This document shows positions 26,264-36,779 of a DNA stretch of 64,000 nt, piece after piece. The DNA is taken from positions 62,001 to 126,000 of the forward strand of contig CACVCF010000013.1 in the NCBI GenBank assembly GCA_902729415.1, read 5' to 3'. The notes below the pieces were generated by a model that was not told where the DNA came from, made no database searches, and saw only the letters and a list, made by a program, of their open reading frames with translations. Numbering within the stretch: the first letter of the stretch is position 1; each line of letters begins with the position of its first letter. A program made the position numbers and the translations under genes. The stretch is from Terasakiella magnetica (GTDB taxonomy: Bacteria > Pseudomonadota > Alphaproteobacteria > Rhodospirillales > Magnetospirillaceae).

Positions 26264-27180
26264 CCAACCGGCACGTCGAAGCCTTTCTTGAAATCATGGC
26301 GGCCGAGCGGGGTGCGGCCGCCAACACCCTCGACGCCTATGGCCGTGACCTGGAGGAGTTCGAGGACTTCCTCGCCCGCCGCGGCACCGCCCCTGAAAGT
26401 GCCGACACCACCGCCATCCGCGCATGGCTGGCCGAGCAGGTCGCCTGCGGCATGGCGGCCCGCACCCAGGCCCGCCGCCTGTCCTGCATCCGTCAGTTCT
26501 ACGGCTTTCTCTTCGCCGAAGGCCGCCGTCCGGACAATCCCACCACCAATGTGGATGCCCCGCGCCTGGGGCGGCCTCTGCCCAAATATCTAAGCGAGGA
26601 GGAGGTCACCGCCCTGCTGGACGCCGCCCGCGCCCTGGAGAATGAGGCGGGCATCCTGATGACCGCTCTGCTGGAGACCCTCTATGCCACCGGCCTGCGT
26701 GTCTCCGAGTTGATCTCACTGCCTGCGTCGGTAGTCGCCCGCGACCCGTCGGTGCTGGTGGTCCGTGGCAAGGGCGGTAAGGAGCGCATGGTGCCGCTGT
26801 CAGATCCCGCCCGCGCGGCCCTGCTGGCTTGGCGCAACATCCGCGATGCCACCCAGCCCAAAAAATCGCCGCCATCGCGCTGGCTGTTTCCCTCCCACGG
26901 CGCCAGCGGCCACCTTACCCGGTCGGGCTTCGCCAAGATGCTGGTCCGGGTGGCCATGGCGGCGGGACTCGATATCGGACGGGTGTCGCCCCACGTGTTG
27001 CGCCACTCCTTCGCCAGTCATCTGCTGGCGGGCGGGGCAGACCTCCGCAGCGTGCAGCAGATGCTGGGCCATGCCGATATTGCCACCACCGAGATCTACA
27101 CCCACATACAAGACGAGCAGCGCACCCGCTTGGTGCGCCAGCACCACCCCCTCGCCGGTTTGAAGGGCGGCAAGCAATAG
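26260..27180 (+). CDS. xerD: Tyrosine recombinase XerD
   Basis: 306 residues. N-terminal SAM-like core-binding domain (1-95) and catalytic domain with the full set Arg147 (TGLRVSEL), Lys171 (GKGGKER), His245 and Arg248 (HVLRHSFASHLL), His271 (LGHADI) and nucleophile Tyr280 (TEIYTHI). Resolves chromosome dimers at dif with XerC and FtsK. XerD is more likely than XerC from the SHLLAGGADLRSVQQMLGHADIATTEIYTHI block, though the two are close. No dif site was recognised in the window. Confidence 0.9.
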   Translation: MTNRHVEAFLEIMAAERGAAANTLDAYGRDLEEFEDFLARRGTAPESADTTAIRAWLAEQVACGMAARTQARRLSCIRQFYGFLFAEGRRPDNPTTNVDAPRLGRPLPKYLSEEEVTALLDAARALENEAGILMTALLETLYATGLRVSELISLPASVVARDPSVLVVRGKGGKERMVPLSDPARAALLAWRNIRDATQPKKSPPSRWLFPSHGASGHLTRSGFAKMLVRVAMAAGLDIGRVSPHVLRHSFASHLLAGGADLRSVQQMLGHADIATTEIYTHIQDEQRTRLVRQHHPLAGLKGGKQ

Positions 27181-27370
27181 CCGCAATCATAAGGGGCTGA
27201 TTCTATATCCATCAACGCGTTTTGGCCGCCGGAAAAAGACAATAGCGTCAGTGTCTATACCTACATTGGATATGGTCATTGACAGATCGAATGTGTAACG
27301 CCATTTTTCCCGCGGTTCGGGTGAAAGTCGTGTAACGGTTGGGGCCATTCCGAAGGGGCGGGCCAATTTT

Positions 27371-27601
27371 ATGACTGAAGACGAATTCACCGAAGCCTTG
27401 CAACGACTTGGCTTATCGCAGGCGGCTCTGGCGCGTCTGCTTGATGATCTAGGCGAGCAGCAGCCCGCCCCCACGACTGTCTGGCGTTGGGCCGACGGAC
27501 GGTCGAAAGTTCCTATCGGTGTCGGCGCCTTGCTGACCCTGCTGGAGCGGCTTCCCGCCGAAACCCGGCAGCACGTCACCCGCAAGGCTCTGCGAGCCTG
27601 A
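27371..27601 (+). CDS. Small XRE-like HTH protein
   Basis: 76 residues. Residues 14-48 (GLSQAALARLLDDLG, then TTVWRWADGRSKVP) form a helix-turn-helix like that of XRE regulators or short phage-type Cro proteins; there is nothing else in the protein. The 190-base region before it contains an AT-richer stretch with TTGACA at 27279-27284 but no clear -10. Convergent with the PBP gene across a long hairpin. Target unknown. Confidence 0.65.
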   Translation: MTEDEFTEALQRLGLSQAALARLLDDLGEQQPAPTTVWRWADGRSKVPIGVGALLTLLERLPAETRQHVTRKALRA

Positions 27602-27608
27602 CATGCAC

Positions 27609-27642
27609 CCTATCCCCATCCCTTGCAGGGGGTGGGGATAGG
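27609..27642. terminator. GC-rich hairpin between convergent genes
   Basis: Arms 27609-27622 and 27628-27642 pair over 14 bases with one bulge and a TTGCA loop. It sits between the small HTH gene and the minus-strand PBP gene and could stop both, although no long U-tract is present. Confidence 0.5.
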
Positions 27643-27646
27643 CATT

Positions 27647-29779
27647 CTACCGCCCAAAAATCCCCTTGAGCAGATCATCGATGGCACTGCCGATACCGCG
27701 GGCCGCGTCGGCCCCCGCCTGGGCGACGCCGTCCACGATCTCTTCGCCGATAGCGGGGCCGGATTCGGGCGCGGCGGGGGGCTGGGGCGTCGGCAAAGGC
27801 CGGACGGGCAGCCCCCGATGGGCGGCGGTCATCACCTGCTTCCATAATTGAGCGGGCAAGCCGCCGCCGGTCACCTTCTTCATCTCGATGCGGTAATCGT
27901 CGTTGCCCATCCACACCCCCGCCACGTAATCGGCGGTAAAGCCCATGAACCAGGCGTCGCGGTAATCCTGAGTGGTTCCTGTCTTACCCGCAGCGGGGCG
28001 GTCCAGTTTCGCCGCCTTACCCGAGCCGTTCGAGATCACCGCCCCCATCATGTCGTGCATGCGAGCCAAAGCGGCGGGCGAGATCACCTGACCAAAGCCG
28101 CCGCCCTGGCGCTGATACAGCAGCCGTCCGCCGGGATCGGTAATCTGGGACACGGCATAGGCCGACACCCCCATGCCGCCATTGGCGAAGGAGGCATAGG
28201 CGCCGGTCAGTTCCACCAGCGACACTTCGCTGGTGCCAAGCGCCAAGGTAGCGTCGTTACGCAGATCAGAGGTGATGCCCAGGCGGCGGGCGGTGGCGAT
28301 CACGCGGTTCGGCCCCACATTCTCCACCAGCCGCACCGCCACGGTGTTGATGGATTCGGCCAAAGCCTGACGCAGGGTGACGGGGCCGAGATACTTGCCG
28401 GTATAGTTGCCGGGGCTCCAGTTCCCCAGCTTGATGGGGGCGTCCTCGAACACGTCGTCGGGGGTCAGTCCCTTTTCCATAGCCGCCAGATAGACGAAAG
28501 GCTTGAACGACGAGCCGGGCTGGCGCAGGCCTTGGGTGGCGCGGTTGAACTGGCTGTCGTCGTAATCCTTGCCGCCGGTCAGCGCCCGCACCGCGCCATC
28601 GGGGCTCATGACCACCACAGCCCCCTGGGAGGCGTTGGCCTTGGCCCCCGGCCCCTCCATCATGGTCGCCAGACTGGCTTCGACCTTGCGCTGAAGACTC
28701 ATGTCCAGCGTGGTCCGAACGATGATGTCCTTGCCCGCAACTTCCCCGAACTGGTCGAGATGGTTCATGACCCAATCGGCGAAATAGCGGCCCGCCGGAG
28801 CCTGGCGCCGCACCAGTTGGGCGGCACCGGTCACCTGAACGGTCTCGGCGGTCTTGGGGTCGATATACCCGGCATTGACCATGTTTTGCAGCACGTCGGC
28901 GGTGCGCAGGCGCGAGGCCTCGGGATCGTTGATGGGGGAATAACGGCTGGGAGCCTTGAGAAGACCAGCGATCAGCGCCGCCTGATAGAGATCGACCCTG
29001 CGGGCGGAAACGTCGAAATAGCGCTTGGCGGCGGCATCGACGCCAAAGGTGCCTGAACCGAAATAGACCCGGTTGAGGTAAAGCGCCAGGATCTGGTCCT
29101 TAGAAAAGCGCTTTTCCAGCCACAGCGCCATCAGCAATTCCTGCACCTTGCGCTTCAGGTTGCGCTCGGGCGTCAGGAACAGGTTCTTGGCCAATTGCTG
29201 GGTAATGGTCGAACCGCCCTGCACCGCGTGTCCGGCCCGGAAATTAGTCACCAGGGCGCGGGCCAGACCGATGGGATCGAAGCCCCAATGGCTGAAGAAG
29301 CGCCGATCCTCGGTGGCCAGAACCGCCTGGATGATGAAGGGCGACATCTCGGGCAGGTCCAGCGGCTCGCCATAGAGGTCGCCGAAGGCGGCGAAGACCT
29401 CGCCCTCCACCGATTGGAACACCACACTGGGCCGCCGGGTCTGGGCGGTCATGCGGTCGATATCGGGCAGATCTATGGCGTAATAGGCCACCACGCCACC
29501 CAGCCCGATCCCCACCCAGATCATCAGGGTCAGCACCCACACCGCCACCCGGCGCGGCCAGGGCTTGCCGTCTCCCCCTTTGCGGGCTGGCTTGCGCGGG
29601 CCGGGCGGTTTCGGAGGCTTCGGGGGCCGAGAGGCCCTGCGCGGGGGCGGGGGCGGGGGCTCGTCGCCTCCTGTCCGGCCATGCCGGTCACCGCCGCTGG
29701 GAAGCAGGCGGTCCGAGGGGTCGATGGACAGGCTGAACGGCGAGCGTTTGCCAGAGGGGCGAGATGGAGGAGCGGCCAT
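27647..29779 (-). CDS. mrcA: Class A penicillin-binding protein (PBP1A family)
   Basis: 710 residues from the ATG at 29779. Basic, proline-rich cytosolic N-terminus (to about 76), one membrane anchor (79-100), GT51 glycosyltransferase with catalytic Glu157 in LATEDRRFF and QGGSTITQQLAKNL (187-200), and transpeptidase with Ser423-x2-Lys426 (SSFK), Ser476-x-Asn478 (SIN) and KTGTT (599-603). Polymerises and cross-links peptidoglycan. The C-terminal tail after about 650 is proline-rich. The frame is open 15 codons further upstream, so the start is not certain. Confidence 0.95.
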   Translation of the reverse strand: MAAPPSRPSGKRSPFSLSIDPSDRLLPSGGDRHGRTGGDEPPPPPPRRASRPPKPPKPPGPRKPARKGGDGKPWPRRVAVWVLTLMIWVGIGLGGVVAYYAIDLPDIDRMTAQTRRPSVVFQSVEGEVFAAFGDLYGEPLDLPEMSPFIIQAVLATEDRRFFSHWGFDPIGLARALVTNFRAGHAVQGGSTITQQLAKNLFLTPERNLKRKVQELLMALWLEKRFSKDQILALYLNRVYFGSGTFGVDAAAKRYFDVSARRVDLYQAALIAGLLKAPSRYSPINDPEASRLRTADVLQNMVNAGYIDPKTAETVQVTGAAQLVRRQAPAGRYFADWVMNHLDQFGEVAGKDIIVRTTLDMSLQRKVEASLATMMEGPGAKANASQGAVVVMSPDGAVRALTGGKDYDDSQFNRATQGLRQPGSSFKPFVYLAAMEKGLTPDDVFEDAPIKLGNWSPGNYTGKYLGPVTLRQALAESINTVAVRLVENVGPNRVIATARRLGITSDLRNDATLALGTSEVSLVELTGAYASFANGGMGVSAYAVSQITDPGGRLLYQRQGGGFGQVISPAALARMHDMMGAVISNGSGKAAKLDRPAAGKTGTTQDYRDAWFMGFTADYVAGVWMGNDDYRIEMKKVTGGGLPAQLWKQVMTAAHRGLPVRPLPTPQPPAAPESGPAIGEEIVDGVAQAGADAARGIGSAIDDLLKGIFGR

Positions 29780-29874
29780 GGGGCTTTCTAGCACGAGCGG
29801 GGTTAAGGTCGGAACTGGCAACACAGCGGCATTGGTTGTAAACTGTATGCTCCAGATTTCATGAGGACTGTGTA

Positions 29875-30078
29875 ATGGAAACCCTCTCCGTATCCGTTTC
29901 CCCCGAATTGAAGGCCCGGCTTGAGGTACTTGCCGCCGAAACCGGCCAAACTCTGGGGGAATGCCTGCTGGTCGCGGTTCAGGAATATGTGGAGAATTGG
30001 GAAACCCATCTGTCCGATGTCCACCAGATCGATGAACACGAAGCCCGCGCCGTGCTTAAGGCTGCGGTCAACGACTGA
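29875..30078 (+). CDS. Small ribbon-helix-helix-like protein
   Basis: 67 residues. The N-terminus LSVSVSPELKARLEVLAAETGQTLGECLLVAVQEYV (in parts) has the strand-helix-helix pattern of CopG/Arc-type DNA-binding proteins, often antitoxins. No toxin-like gene follows; the transcript ends at a strong terminator 23 bases after the stop. Divergent from the PBP gene (95 bases). Role unknown: stand-alone regulator or orphan antitoxin. Confidence 0.7.
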   Translation: METLSVSVSPELKARLEVLAAETGQTLGECLLVAVQEYVENWETHLSDVHQIDEHEARAVLKAAVND

Positions 30079-30101
30079 ACAAGCACGCCCCTCAAACGAT
30101 C

Positions 30102-30134
30102 AACGCCGCCCTAACCGGGCGGCGTTGTCGTTTT
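30102..30134 (+). terminator. Intrinsic terminator of the RHH gene
   Basis: AACGCCGCCC-TAACC-GGGCGGCGTT followed by GTCGTTTTA: ten perfect pairs and a short U-run. Confidence 0.85.
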
Positions 30135-30191
30135 AGGCGCCAATCATGGCGGAATTATGCGCGTCAGCCCCTCGCCGGGCGCGGCGGCGCT

Positions 30192-31589
<1,398 letters not shown>

Positions 31590-31701
31590 GGCGACGATCA
31601 CTCCTTGGGAGGCGGCAGACGTGCGCACGCCTGCCCGAAAGGGGGTATATATAGTCCCTTGGGGGGGGAAGTCACCAGTGACATTACGAAATCATGACGA
31701 A

Positions 31702-32415
31702 CTATGATCCAAGATCAGGAAAATCACTGAAAATTCCTGTTGCGCCCGCCTCCCACAGCGCCGCCGCACGGGCTGGATCGTTGACGGTATAGGCCAGCAC
31801 GGCCAAGCCTTCGCGTCGCACCGTGGTGACCTGCACCGGAGTGAGGTGGCGCTGGTCGAGGGCGACGCAGATACAGCCAAGATCCATTGCCTGATCCCGC
31901 CAATCCTCCGGCAGATGTTCAGCCAGCAGGCTGCGCGGCCAGGCCGGAAACAAATTACACGCAACCTCCAGGCAGGACCGCTCGAAGCTGGAGACCAGCG
32001 GCGGCGTCTCCAGCCCCAGGCTGGCGGCCAGGGTCAGGGCCGCGTGGGCGGTCGCGGCCTCGCGGCCCCGGTCGGGCTTGATCTCCATGTTGACCGCCAG
32101 CCCCAGAGCGCGGCACAGCTCCAGCACCTCGGCCAGGGTGGCGACGGGCTCGCCCGCGAAGGCGGGGCCGAACCAAGATCCCGCGTCCAGCCGCTTGATG
32201 GCGGCCAGGGTCAGCGCCGCCGCCGGGCCGTGGCCGTTGGTGGTGCGTTCCATCTCGTCGTCGTGAAAGACGATGGGAATTCCATCGGCGGTCAGCCGCA
32301 CGTCGAACTCCACCATGGCCACGCCCGCCGCCTGCGCCCGGCGAAATGACGCCAGGGTGTTCTCCGGCGCCAGACCAGCGGCGCCGCGATGGCCGATCAG
32401 GCGCGGCAGGATCAC
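31702..32415 (-). CDS. ugpQ: Glycerophosphodiester phosphodiesterase
   Basis: 237 residues from a GTG at 32415 that overlaps the upstream GT9 stop (GTGA). GDPD TIM barrel: His9-Arg10 in IGHRGAAGLAPENT, Glu37 and Asp39 in VEFDVRLTADG, His51 in VFHDDEMERTTNG. No signal peptide, so cytosolic UgpQ-type rather than periplasmic GlpQ. Releases glycerol-3-phosphate from glycerophosphodiesters, a step in phospholipid turnover. Last gene of the minus-strand glycosyltransferase group. Confidence 0.9.
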   Translation of the reverse strand: MILPRLIGHRGAAGLAPENTLASFRRAQAAGVAMVEFDVRLTADGIPIVFHDDEMERTTNGHGPAAALTLAAIKRLDAGSWFGPAFAGEPVATLAEVLELCRALGLAVNMEIKPDRGREAATAHAALTLAASLGLETPPLVSSFERSCLEVACNLFPAWPRSLLAEHLPEDWRDQAMDLGCICVALDQRHLTPVQVTTVRREGLAVLAYTVNDPARAAALWEAGATGIFSDFPDLGS

Positions 32416-33635
32416 GAAGGCGGCGCGGACAGCAGAGCCCGCACCCGCCCCAGCACCTGGTCCACAGTAATCGCCTTCATGCACCGGGCGTCGTCACAGG
32501 GCGATTTGCGGTGGTTGAGGGCCGAGACGCAGGGCGAACAGGCCAATCCGGCATAAATGAACTCGGCATTATCGTTCAGCGCGCCGTAAAGCTTGGGCGT
32601 CTCTGGTCCGAACAGAACGATGGTCTTAAGCCCGGTGGGCGAGGCGAAATGGGCGGGGCCGCTGTCATTGCTGACCATCAGCCCAGCCAGGGTGTAAAGC
32701 GGGACCAGATCGGCCATCTGGGTAAAGCCCGCCAGATTGATGATACGGTCGCTGCCGCAGGAATCGCACAGCCGTTGCGCCTCGGCCCACTCGGACTTGG
32801 TACCGGTGATCATCACCGCCACCTGTTCATCCTCCAGTACGCGCCGCGCCAGTTCGGTATAGCTTTCCACCGCCCAGCGGCGAAGCGGCATCAGCTCGCT
32901 GCTGTTGGGGTTGAGCAGCACCCAATGCCGGGCCGTTTCCAGCACCGGAAAAGCCCCCACCAGCCGGGCGCGGAAGGCGGCCAGAATCTCGGGTGCGGGC
33001 GCCACTGGGTCCAGCCGGATCTCGGCATCGGAAAAAGCGAGCTTGGTATGGGGCAAAGCGTCTTTGGGCTCGGTCAGGGCGTGGACCAGGGCCAGAAAGC
33101 TTTTGGCCACATGCTGGTGCGTATTCCACAACACCGGATGGGTCAGCAGCTCGCCACGATGAAGGCCCTCGGCAAAAAACTTGTGAAAGCCCACCCGCCG
33201 GGGGGCACCGCTGAAAAAGGTCAGCAAGGCGGAAAAGCGCGAGAACATCTCCATGTCGATGGTGGCGAAGAGATCAAGCCGCCGCATCGCCACGATCGCC
33301 TTGACGGTGTCCAGGGTCAGGGTCAGCATGCTGTCGGCACGGATGGTCAGCACCTGCTCCGGCGGAATGGTGCCGGTGATTTCCAGGCTGTAGCGGTTCT
33401 TGGCGAAGATCAGGAAGTAGAGCCGGGCCTCGGGAAACAGGGTTTTGGCGCGCTTCAAGGCCGAATCGGCGATGACGGCGCTGCCCATTTCCGACAGTTC
33501 GATAAACAAGATGTCACGGCCGCCATCGGTCCTGGGCGGGCTGAACAGCCGCCACAAACGGTAAAGGCCGGACAGCAGCGCCGTCATCGGCACCCCCACC
33601 CAGAAGTCGATCTGCCGCATGCGGTCGACGTTCAT
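32412..33635 (-). CDS. Glycosyltransferase family 9 (heptosyltransferase-like)
   Basis: 407 residues from the ATG at 33635, which has GGAGCAGGAG upstream; the frame extends further but into the neighbour. GT-B fold of the ADP-heptose:LPS heptosyltransferase type: WVLLNPNSSELMPLRRW and SNDSGPAHFASPTGLKTIVLFGPETP. An N-terminal hydrophobic segment (WVGVPMTALLSGLYRLW) suggests membrane association, which is longer than in WaaC/WaaF. Acceptor unknown; lipopolysaccharide or another cell-surface glycan is likely. Sits 16 bases after the GT39 gene. Confidence 0.87.
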   Translation of the reverse strand: MNVDRMRQIDFWVGVPMTALLSGLYRLWRLFSPPRTDGGRDILFIELSEMGSAVIADSALKRAKTLFPEARLYFLIFAKNRYSLEITGTIPPEQVLTIRADSMLTLTLDTVKAIVAMRRLDLFATIDMEMFSRFSALLTFFSGAPRRVGFHKFFAEGLHRGELLTHPVLWNTHQHVAKSFLALVHALTEPKDALPHTKLAFSDAEIRLDPVAPAPEILAAFRARLVGAFPVLETARHWVLLNPNSSELMPLRRWAVESYTELARRVLEDEQVAVMITGTKSEWAEAQRLCDSCGSDRIINLAGFTQMADLVPLYTLAGLMVSNDSGPAHFASPTGLKTIVLFGPETPKLYGALNDNAEFIYAGLACSPCVSALNHRKSPCDDARCMKAITVDQVLGRVRALLSAPPS

Positions 33636-33651
33636 GATCGCTCCTGCTCCT

Positions 33652-35193
33652 TCATCGCCCTTCGGCGGGCGGTTGGTCGCCGAAGGTACCCGGTCGATAG
33701 CTCTCGCCCAACCAGATTTCGTAGTGATCGACGACACGACCGCCCCACAGGCGATCCATATCCTCGACTTTGACCATCTTGTCAAAGTAGGGCGTAAGAT
33801 CAGAGATGGCGTTGGTCCCCGATTTGGTGACGAACAGCCCGTCGCGGCCCACCAACCCCGCCACATCGCTCCGGTCGTAGGAGGGCAGGCGCGGCGCCCC
33901 CGCCGAGCCGGTCAGAAACACTTTGGGATGGCCGGGCAGATAATAAGTGAGCAGGCCGCTCATCTCGTGCTTTTGCACCGAGACGAAGGCGCCGGGATGG
34001 GCGTCGAGATGGCGCCCGACGGTGGCCGCCACCGCATCCCAGCCGCCCAGACGGCTCAAAGGATCGATCTTGGCCGGAAGGGGCAGCAGCGCGGTCACCA
34101 TCTGAAGATAGACCGCCCCCAACATCAGCGCCCCCAAAACCGGGGCCAGCAGGGCCAGGGCAGCAAGCACCCGTCCCCGCCGGGACGCGGTCACCGACCA
34201 GCCGCCGCAGGCCGCCATGATGCCGCCGAGATAGGCCGGACCGCTCCAATGGGCCTGCACCAGCCCGCCCAGGCTGTGGTGGATGAAAAAGGCCAGGATG
34301 GGGGCCGAGCACGCCCCCAGCAGGAACCAGTCGGCGCGTCGGCGCCGCCAGCCCGCCCACAGCGCCCACCCCATGCCCCACAGGCAAAAGCCCAGGATCA
34401 GCGGCGTCACCACCCCCACCTGAGTAGTGAGAAAGGTGGTCAGGCTTTTCAGCGGGTCGGCAGCCGGCGCATCGAAGGAATGGGCCAGTTGCTTGCGGAA
34501 CGAAACCCAATCGTTGGCAGCGTTCCACCACAGCACCGGCGTGGCGCATACCGCCGCCGCCACCACCGCCAAATAGAAGTGACGTCGCCGCCACCAGCAC
34601 CGCCCCTCGGGGAACAGCAAAAACACCGCCACGATGCCCGGCGCCGCCAGCGCCATGGTGTATTTGCCGAGAAAGCCCAGCCCAAGCGACAGGCCGAGAA
34701 CGTAAATCCATGCCGGATTCTGGCTGCGCAGCAGGCGAATCATGGCCCACAGCGCCAAGGCCCAGAACACCAACAGCGGCGAATCGGGTGTCGCCATAAC
34801 CCCGGCGGCCCCGAACAGAATGGTGGTATTGACCCACAGCGCCGCCCACAGGCCAGCCTTGGCATCATCGAAGGCAATGCGGGTGGTATCGTAAAGCAGC
34901 ACCGTCACCACGGCCGTCGCCACGATGGCGGGCAGGCGGATCGCCAGTTCCGAAGATCCGAATACGGCGGTAGAGGCCGCCATCCACCATGCCGCCATGG
35001 CGGGATGGTCGTAATAAGACAATTGCAGGTGGCGCGACCACAGCCAGTAATAGGCCTCGTCCCCCGACAGCAGGGAATGGGCCGCGACATAGCCGTGCAG
35101 CAGCGCCGCTCCGACGACCAGCACCGCCAACCCGACGAGGTGCCACGGTTCCGCGCGCTTCCATTTCGACGCCGTATGCGACGTAAAAGCCAC
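33652..35193 (-). CDS. Glycosyltransferase family 39 (ArnT/PMT-like) membrane protein
   Basis: 513 residues with about ten membrane segments. The first luminal loop carries Asp45-Glu46 in SGDEAYYWLWSRHLQLSYYDHP, the catalytic acid pair of GT-C enzymes of the dolichyl/undecaprenyl-phosphate-sugar type. Such enzymes move a sugar from a lipid carrier to lipid A, glycan or protein in the periplasm. The substrate is not evident. Start ATG at 35193; first gene of the GT39-GT9-GDPD group. Confidence 0.88.
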   Translation of the reverse strand: MAFTSHTASKWKRAEPWHLVGLAVLVVGAALLHGYVAAHSLLSGDEAYYWLWSRHLQLSYYDHPAMAAWWMAASTAVFGSSELAIRLPAIVATAVVTVLLYDTTRIAFDDAKAGLWAALWVNTTILFGAAGVMATPDSPLLVFWALALWAMIRLLRSQNPAWIYVLGLSLGLGFLGKYTMALAAPGIVAVFLLFPEGRCWWRRRHFYLAVVAAAVCATPVLWWNAANDWVSFRKQLAHSFDAPAADPLKSLTTFLTTQVGVVTPLILGFCLWGMGWALWAGWRRRRADWFLLGACSAPILAFFIHHSLGGLVQAHWSGPAYLGGIMAACGGWSVTASRRGRVLAALALLAPVLGALMLGAVYLQMVTALLPLPAKIDPLSRLGGWDAVAATVGRHLDAHPGAFVSVQKHEMSGLLTYYLPGHPKVFLTGSAGAPRLPSYDRSDVAGLVGRDGLFVTKSGTNAISDLTPYFDKMVKVEDMDRLWGGRVVDHYEIWLGESYRPGTFGDQPPAEGR

Positions 35194-35282
35194 TCTTCAA
35201 AGCCTCCTGGCCGCCCTTGACCGGGCGCAGGGGCAATAGCACGAAACGGCCTCCAACACCAAACCCCGGAAAGCGGACCCGC

Positions 35283-36044
35283 CTATCTGGCGGCTTTGGC
35301 CGCCCCCGCCAGGGCTTTGAGGATCTCGACGTTTCCCTTGGCCTGCTCGGCCGTCAGATCACGCCGCGCCAGTTTCTCTGCCTGGGCGGCATCGCCTTTC
35401 AGCGCCAGCAGCAAGGCCATGTTCTGGCGGATCTGGGCATTGGCGGCGGGAAGATCGGCGGCGCGGGTCAGAGTCGCCAAGGCCAGATCGAGCTTGCCCG
35501 CCAACGCCTGCGACAGACCCAGATTGTTCAGCACCACCGGATTGTCGGGCGACAGCTCCAGCGCCCGGAGATAGGCCGCCTCGGCCTCGGCGCCACGCCC
35601 CTGGGTATCGAGCACCACCCCCAAGGCGGCATGGCCGTCCCAACGGTCCGGGGCAAGGGTCCGCCCCTCCTCCAGCGCCTTCTGGGCCAGGGACATGCGG
35701 TCGGCGGCAAGGTAATCCTTGCCCAACTCGATCAGCAGATCCGCATCATGAGGAAAGCGCGACAACTGTGCCTGCATGATGTCGGCTCCGGCCTGGGGCT
35801 GGCCGCCATAGCGCAGGTTGCGGGCCAGGGCGACGCCGATCTCGCGGTCATCGCCGCGGCGCTGATAGAGGGTGCCGAAATGCTGGACCGCGCCTTTGTA
35901 GTCACGATTGGCTTCAGCAGCGGCGGCGGCGGCGCGCAGCGACGGGTCCACCACCGAGGCGGTGTTGCGCTCGGCCCCACCGGGAACCTCGGCGCAGCCC
36001 GCCAGGGTGATAACGGCAAGACCCAGAACGACCAGGGACTTCAT
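35283..36044 (-). CDS. TPR-repeat lipoprotein, TadD-like
   Basis: 253 residues from the ATG at 36044. Lipoprotein signal MKSLVVLGLAVITLAGC with lipobox LAGC (Cys17), then about five TPR units (for example APDRWDGHAALGVVLDTQGRGAEAEAAYLRALELSPDN). Similar to TadD, the outer-membrane lipoprotein of Flp/Tad pilus systems, which fits its place head-to-head with a secretin N-domain gene and TadE/TadG genes. TPR proteins are easily misassigned, so the TadD link rests on context. Confidence 0.75.
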   Translation of the reverse strand: MKSLVVLGLAVITLAGCAEVPGGAERNTASVVDPSLRAAAAAAEANRDYKGAVQHFGTLYQRRGDDREIGVALARNLRYGGQPQAGADIMQAQLSRFPHDADLLIELGKDYLAADRMSLAQKALEEGRTLAPDRWDGHAALGVVLDTQGRGAEAEAAYLRALELSPDNPVVLNNLGLSQALAGKLDLALATLTRAADLPAANAQIRQNMALLLALKGDAAQAEKLARRDLTAEQAKGNVEILKALAGAAKAAR

Positions 36045-36135
36045 GCGGCGTCTCCGATTGGGATTTTGCGAAAATTTGCGCGTAATTTCGAAGTAAAATA
36101 TACGGTTACTTTGTAAATACAGCACCAAGGCATCG

Positions 36136-36164
36136 TTGCCGTCACATTCATTTGACGTTATCAT
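36136..36164 (+). promoter_or_regulatory. Putative promoter of the Tad-like gene set
   Basis: TTGCCG (36136-36141), 17-base spacer, TATCAT (36159-36164), in an unusually AT-rich 126-base divergent region. Its start point would fall near 36171, so translation should begin at a later ATG. Confidence 0.45.
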
Positions 36165-36200
36165 CCTAGCGTGAAAATTCCTCCAATGGAATGGCCGACC

Positions 36201-36650
36201 ATGTTCCAGATCCGCCCCATCACCCTTGCCGTCCTGTGCTGCCTCATCACCTTTGCGGCCCGTGCTGCCGACCCGGTGGAGGTGCCCCTGGGCGGCTCGG
36301 TTCTGGTTCATATCGGAGGGACGGCGCGCAGTGTCATCATCGGCAATCCTGCCATCGCCGATGTGACGGTGGAAAGCCCCCGCACCATCGCGGTGTTCGG
36401 CAAATATACCGGCGGCACCACCCTTCAGATCCTGGATGGCAGCGGCTCCATCCTCTATCAGGCCGCCGTGGTGGTGATGCCGGGCAGTGCCGATTCCGTC
36501 ACCTTGCGTTATGGCGGCGGCAAGGCCTGGGTTCCCGGCGGCGCCGCCGCCATTGTCGATTGCCTGCCGGGACGCTGCGCCCCGGCCAATACCCTGCCGC
36601 CGGAAACCCCCTACAAGGCCCGCGCCGCAGCTGCTGCTCCTCAGAAATAA
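36201..36650 (+). CDS. Secreted protein with CpaC/RcpA-type secretin N-terminal domain
   Basis: 149 residues from the ATG at 36201 (alternatives GTG 36171 and ATG 36186). Signal peptide MFQIRPITLAVLCCLITFAARA, then the pilus-assembly N-terminal domain normally found at the front of CpaC secretins (VPLGGSVLVHIGGTARSVIIGNPAIADVTV, in parts). The secretin channel itself is absent, so this is a stand-alone periplasmic domain. The tail has two cysteines (Cys-Leu-Pro-Gly-Arg-Cys) that could form a disulphide. Confidence 0.8.
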   Translation: MFQIRPITLAVLCCLITFAARAADPVEVPLGGSVLVHIGGTARSVIIGNPAIADVTVESPRTIAVFGKYTGGTTLQILDGSGSILYQAAVVVMPGSADSVTLRYGGGKAWVPGGAAAIVDCLPGRCAPANTLPPETPYKARAAAAAPQK

Positions 36651-36672
36651 TGCAGGCAGTAAGGCCAAGTAT

Positions 36673-36688
36673 TCACATGACTATGTGA
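36673..36688. promoter_or_regulatory. Inverted repeat upstream of the tadE-like gene
   Basis: TCACAT-GACT-ATGTGA, perfect six-base arms, 92 bases before the tadE-like start. Possible regulator site; it does not match the CRP or FNR consensus orientation. Confidence 0.3.
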
Positions 36689-36779
36689 GCACGGCCACGG
36701 AGAAAATCTCTCCACCCTGTTAGCCTTTGAGTCAACGCCATCCGGGATACACCCGGAGGCCGGATCAAAGGACAGGGTC

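Noticed and set aside
26260..27180. XerD gene as a sign of an integrated mobile element
   Set aside because: It looks like the housekeeping chromosome-dimer recombinase; no attachment repeats, cargo or integrase-type extension nearby.
33619..35220. 533-codon frame opposite the GT39 gene
   Set aside because: Gln/Arg/Pro-rich composition and no start context; the minus-strand GT39 protein is convincing.
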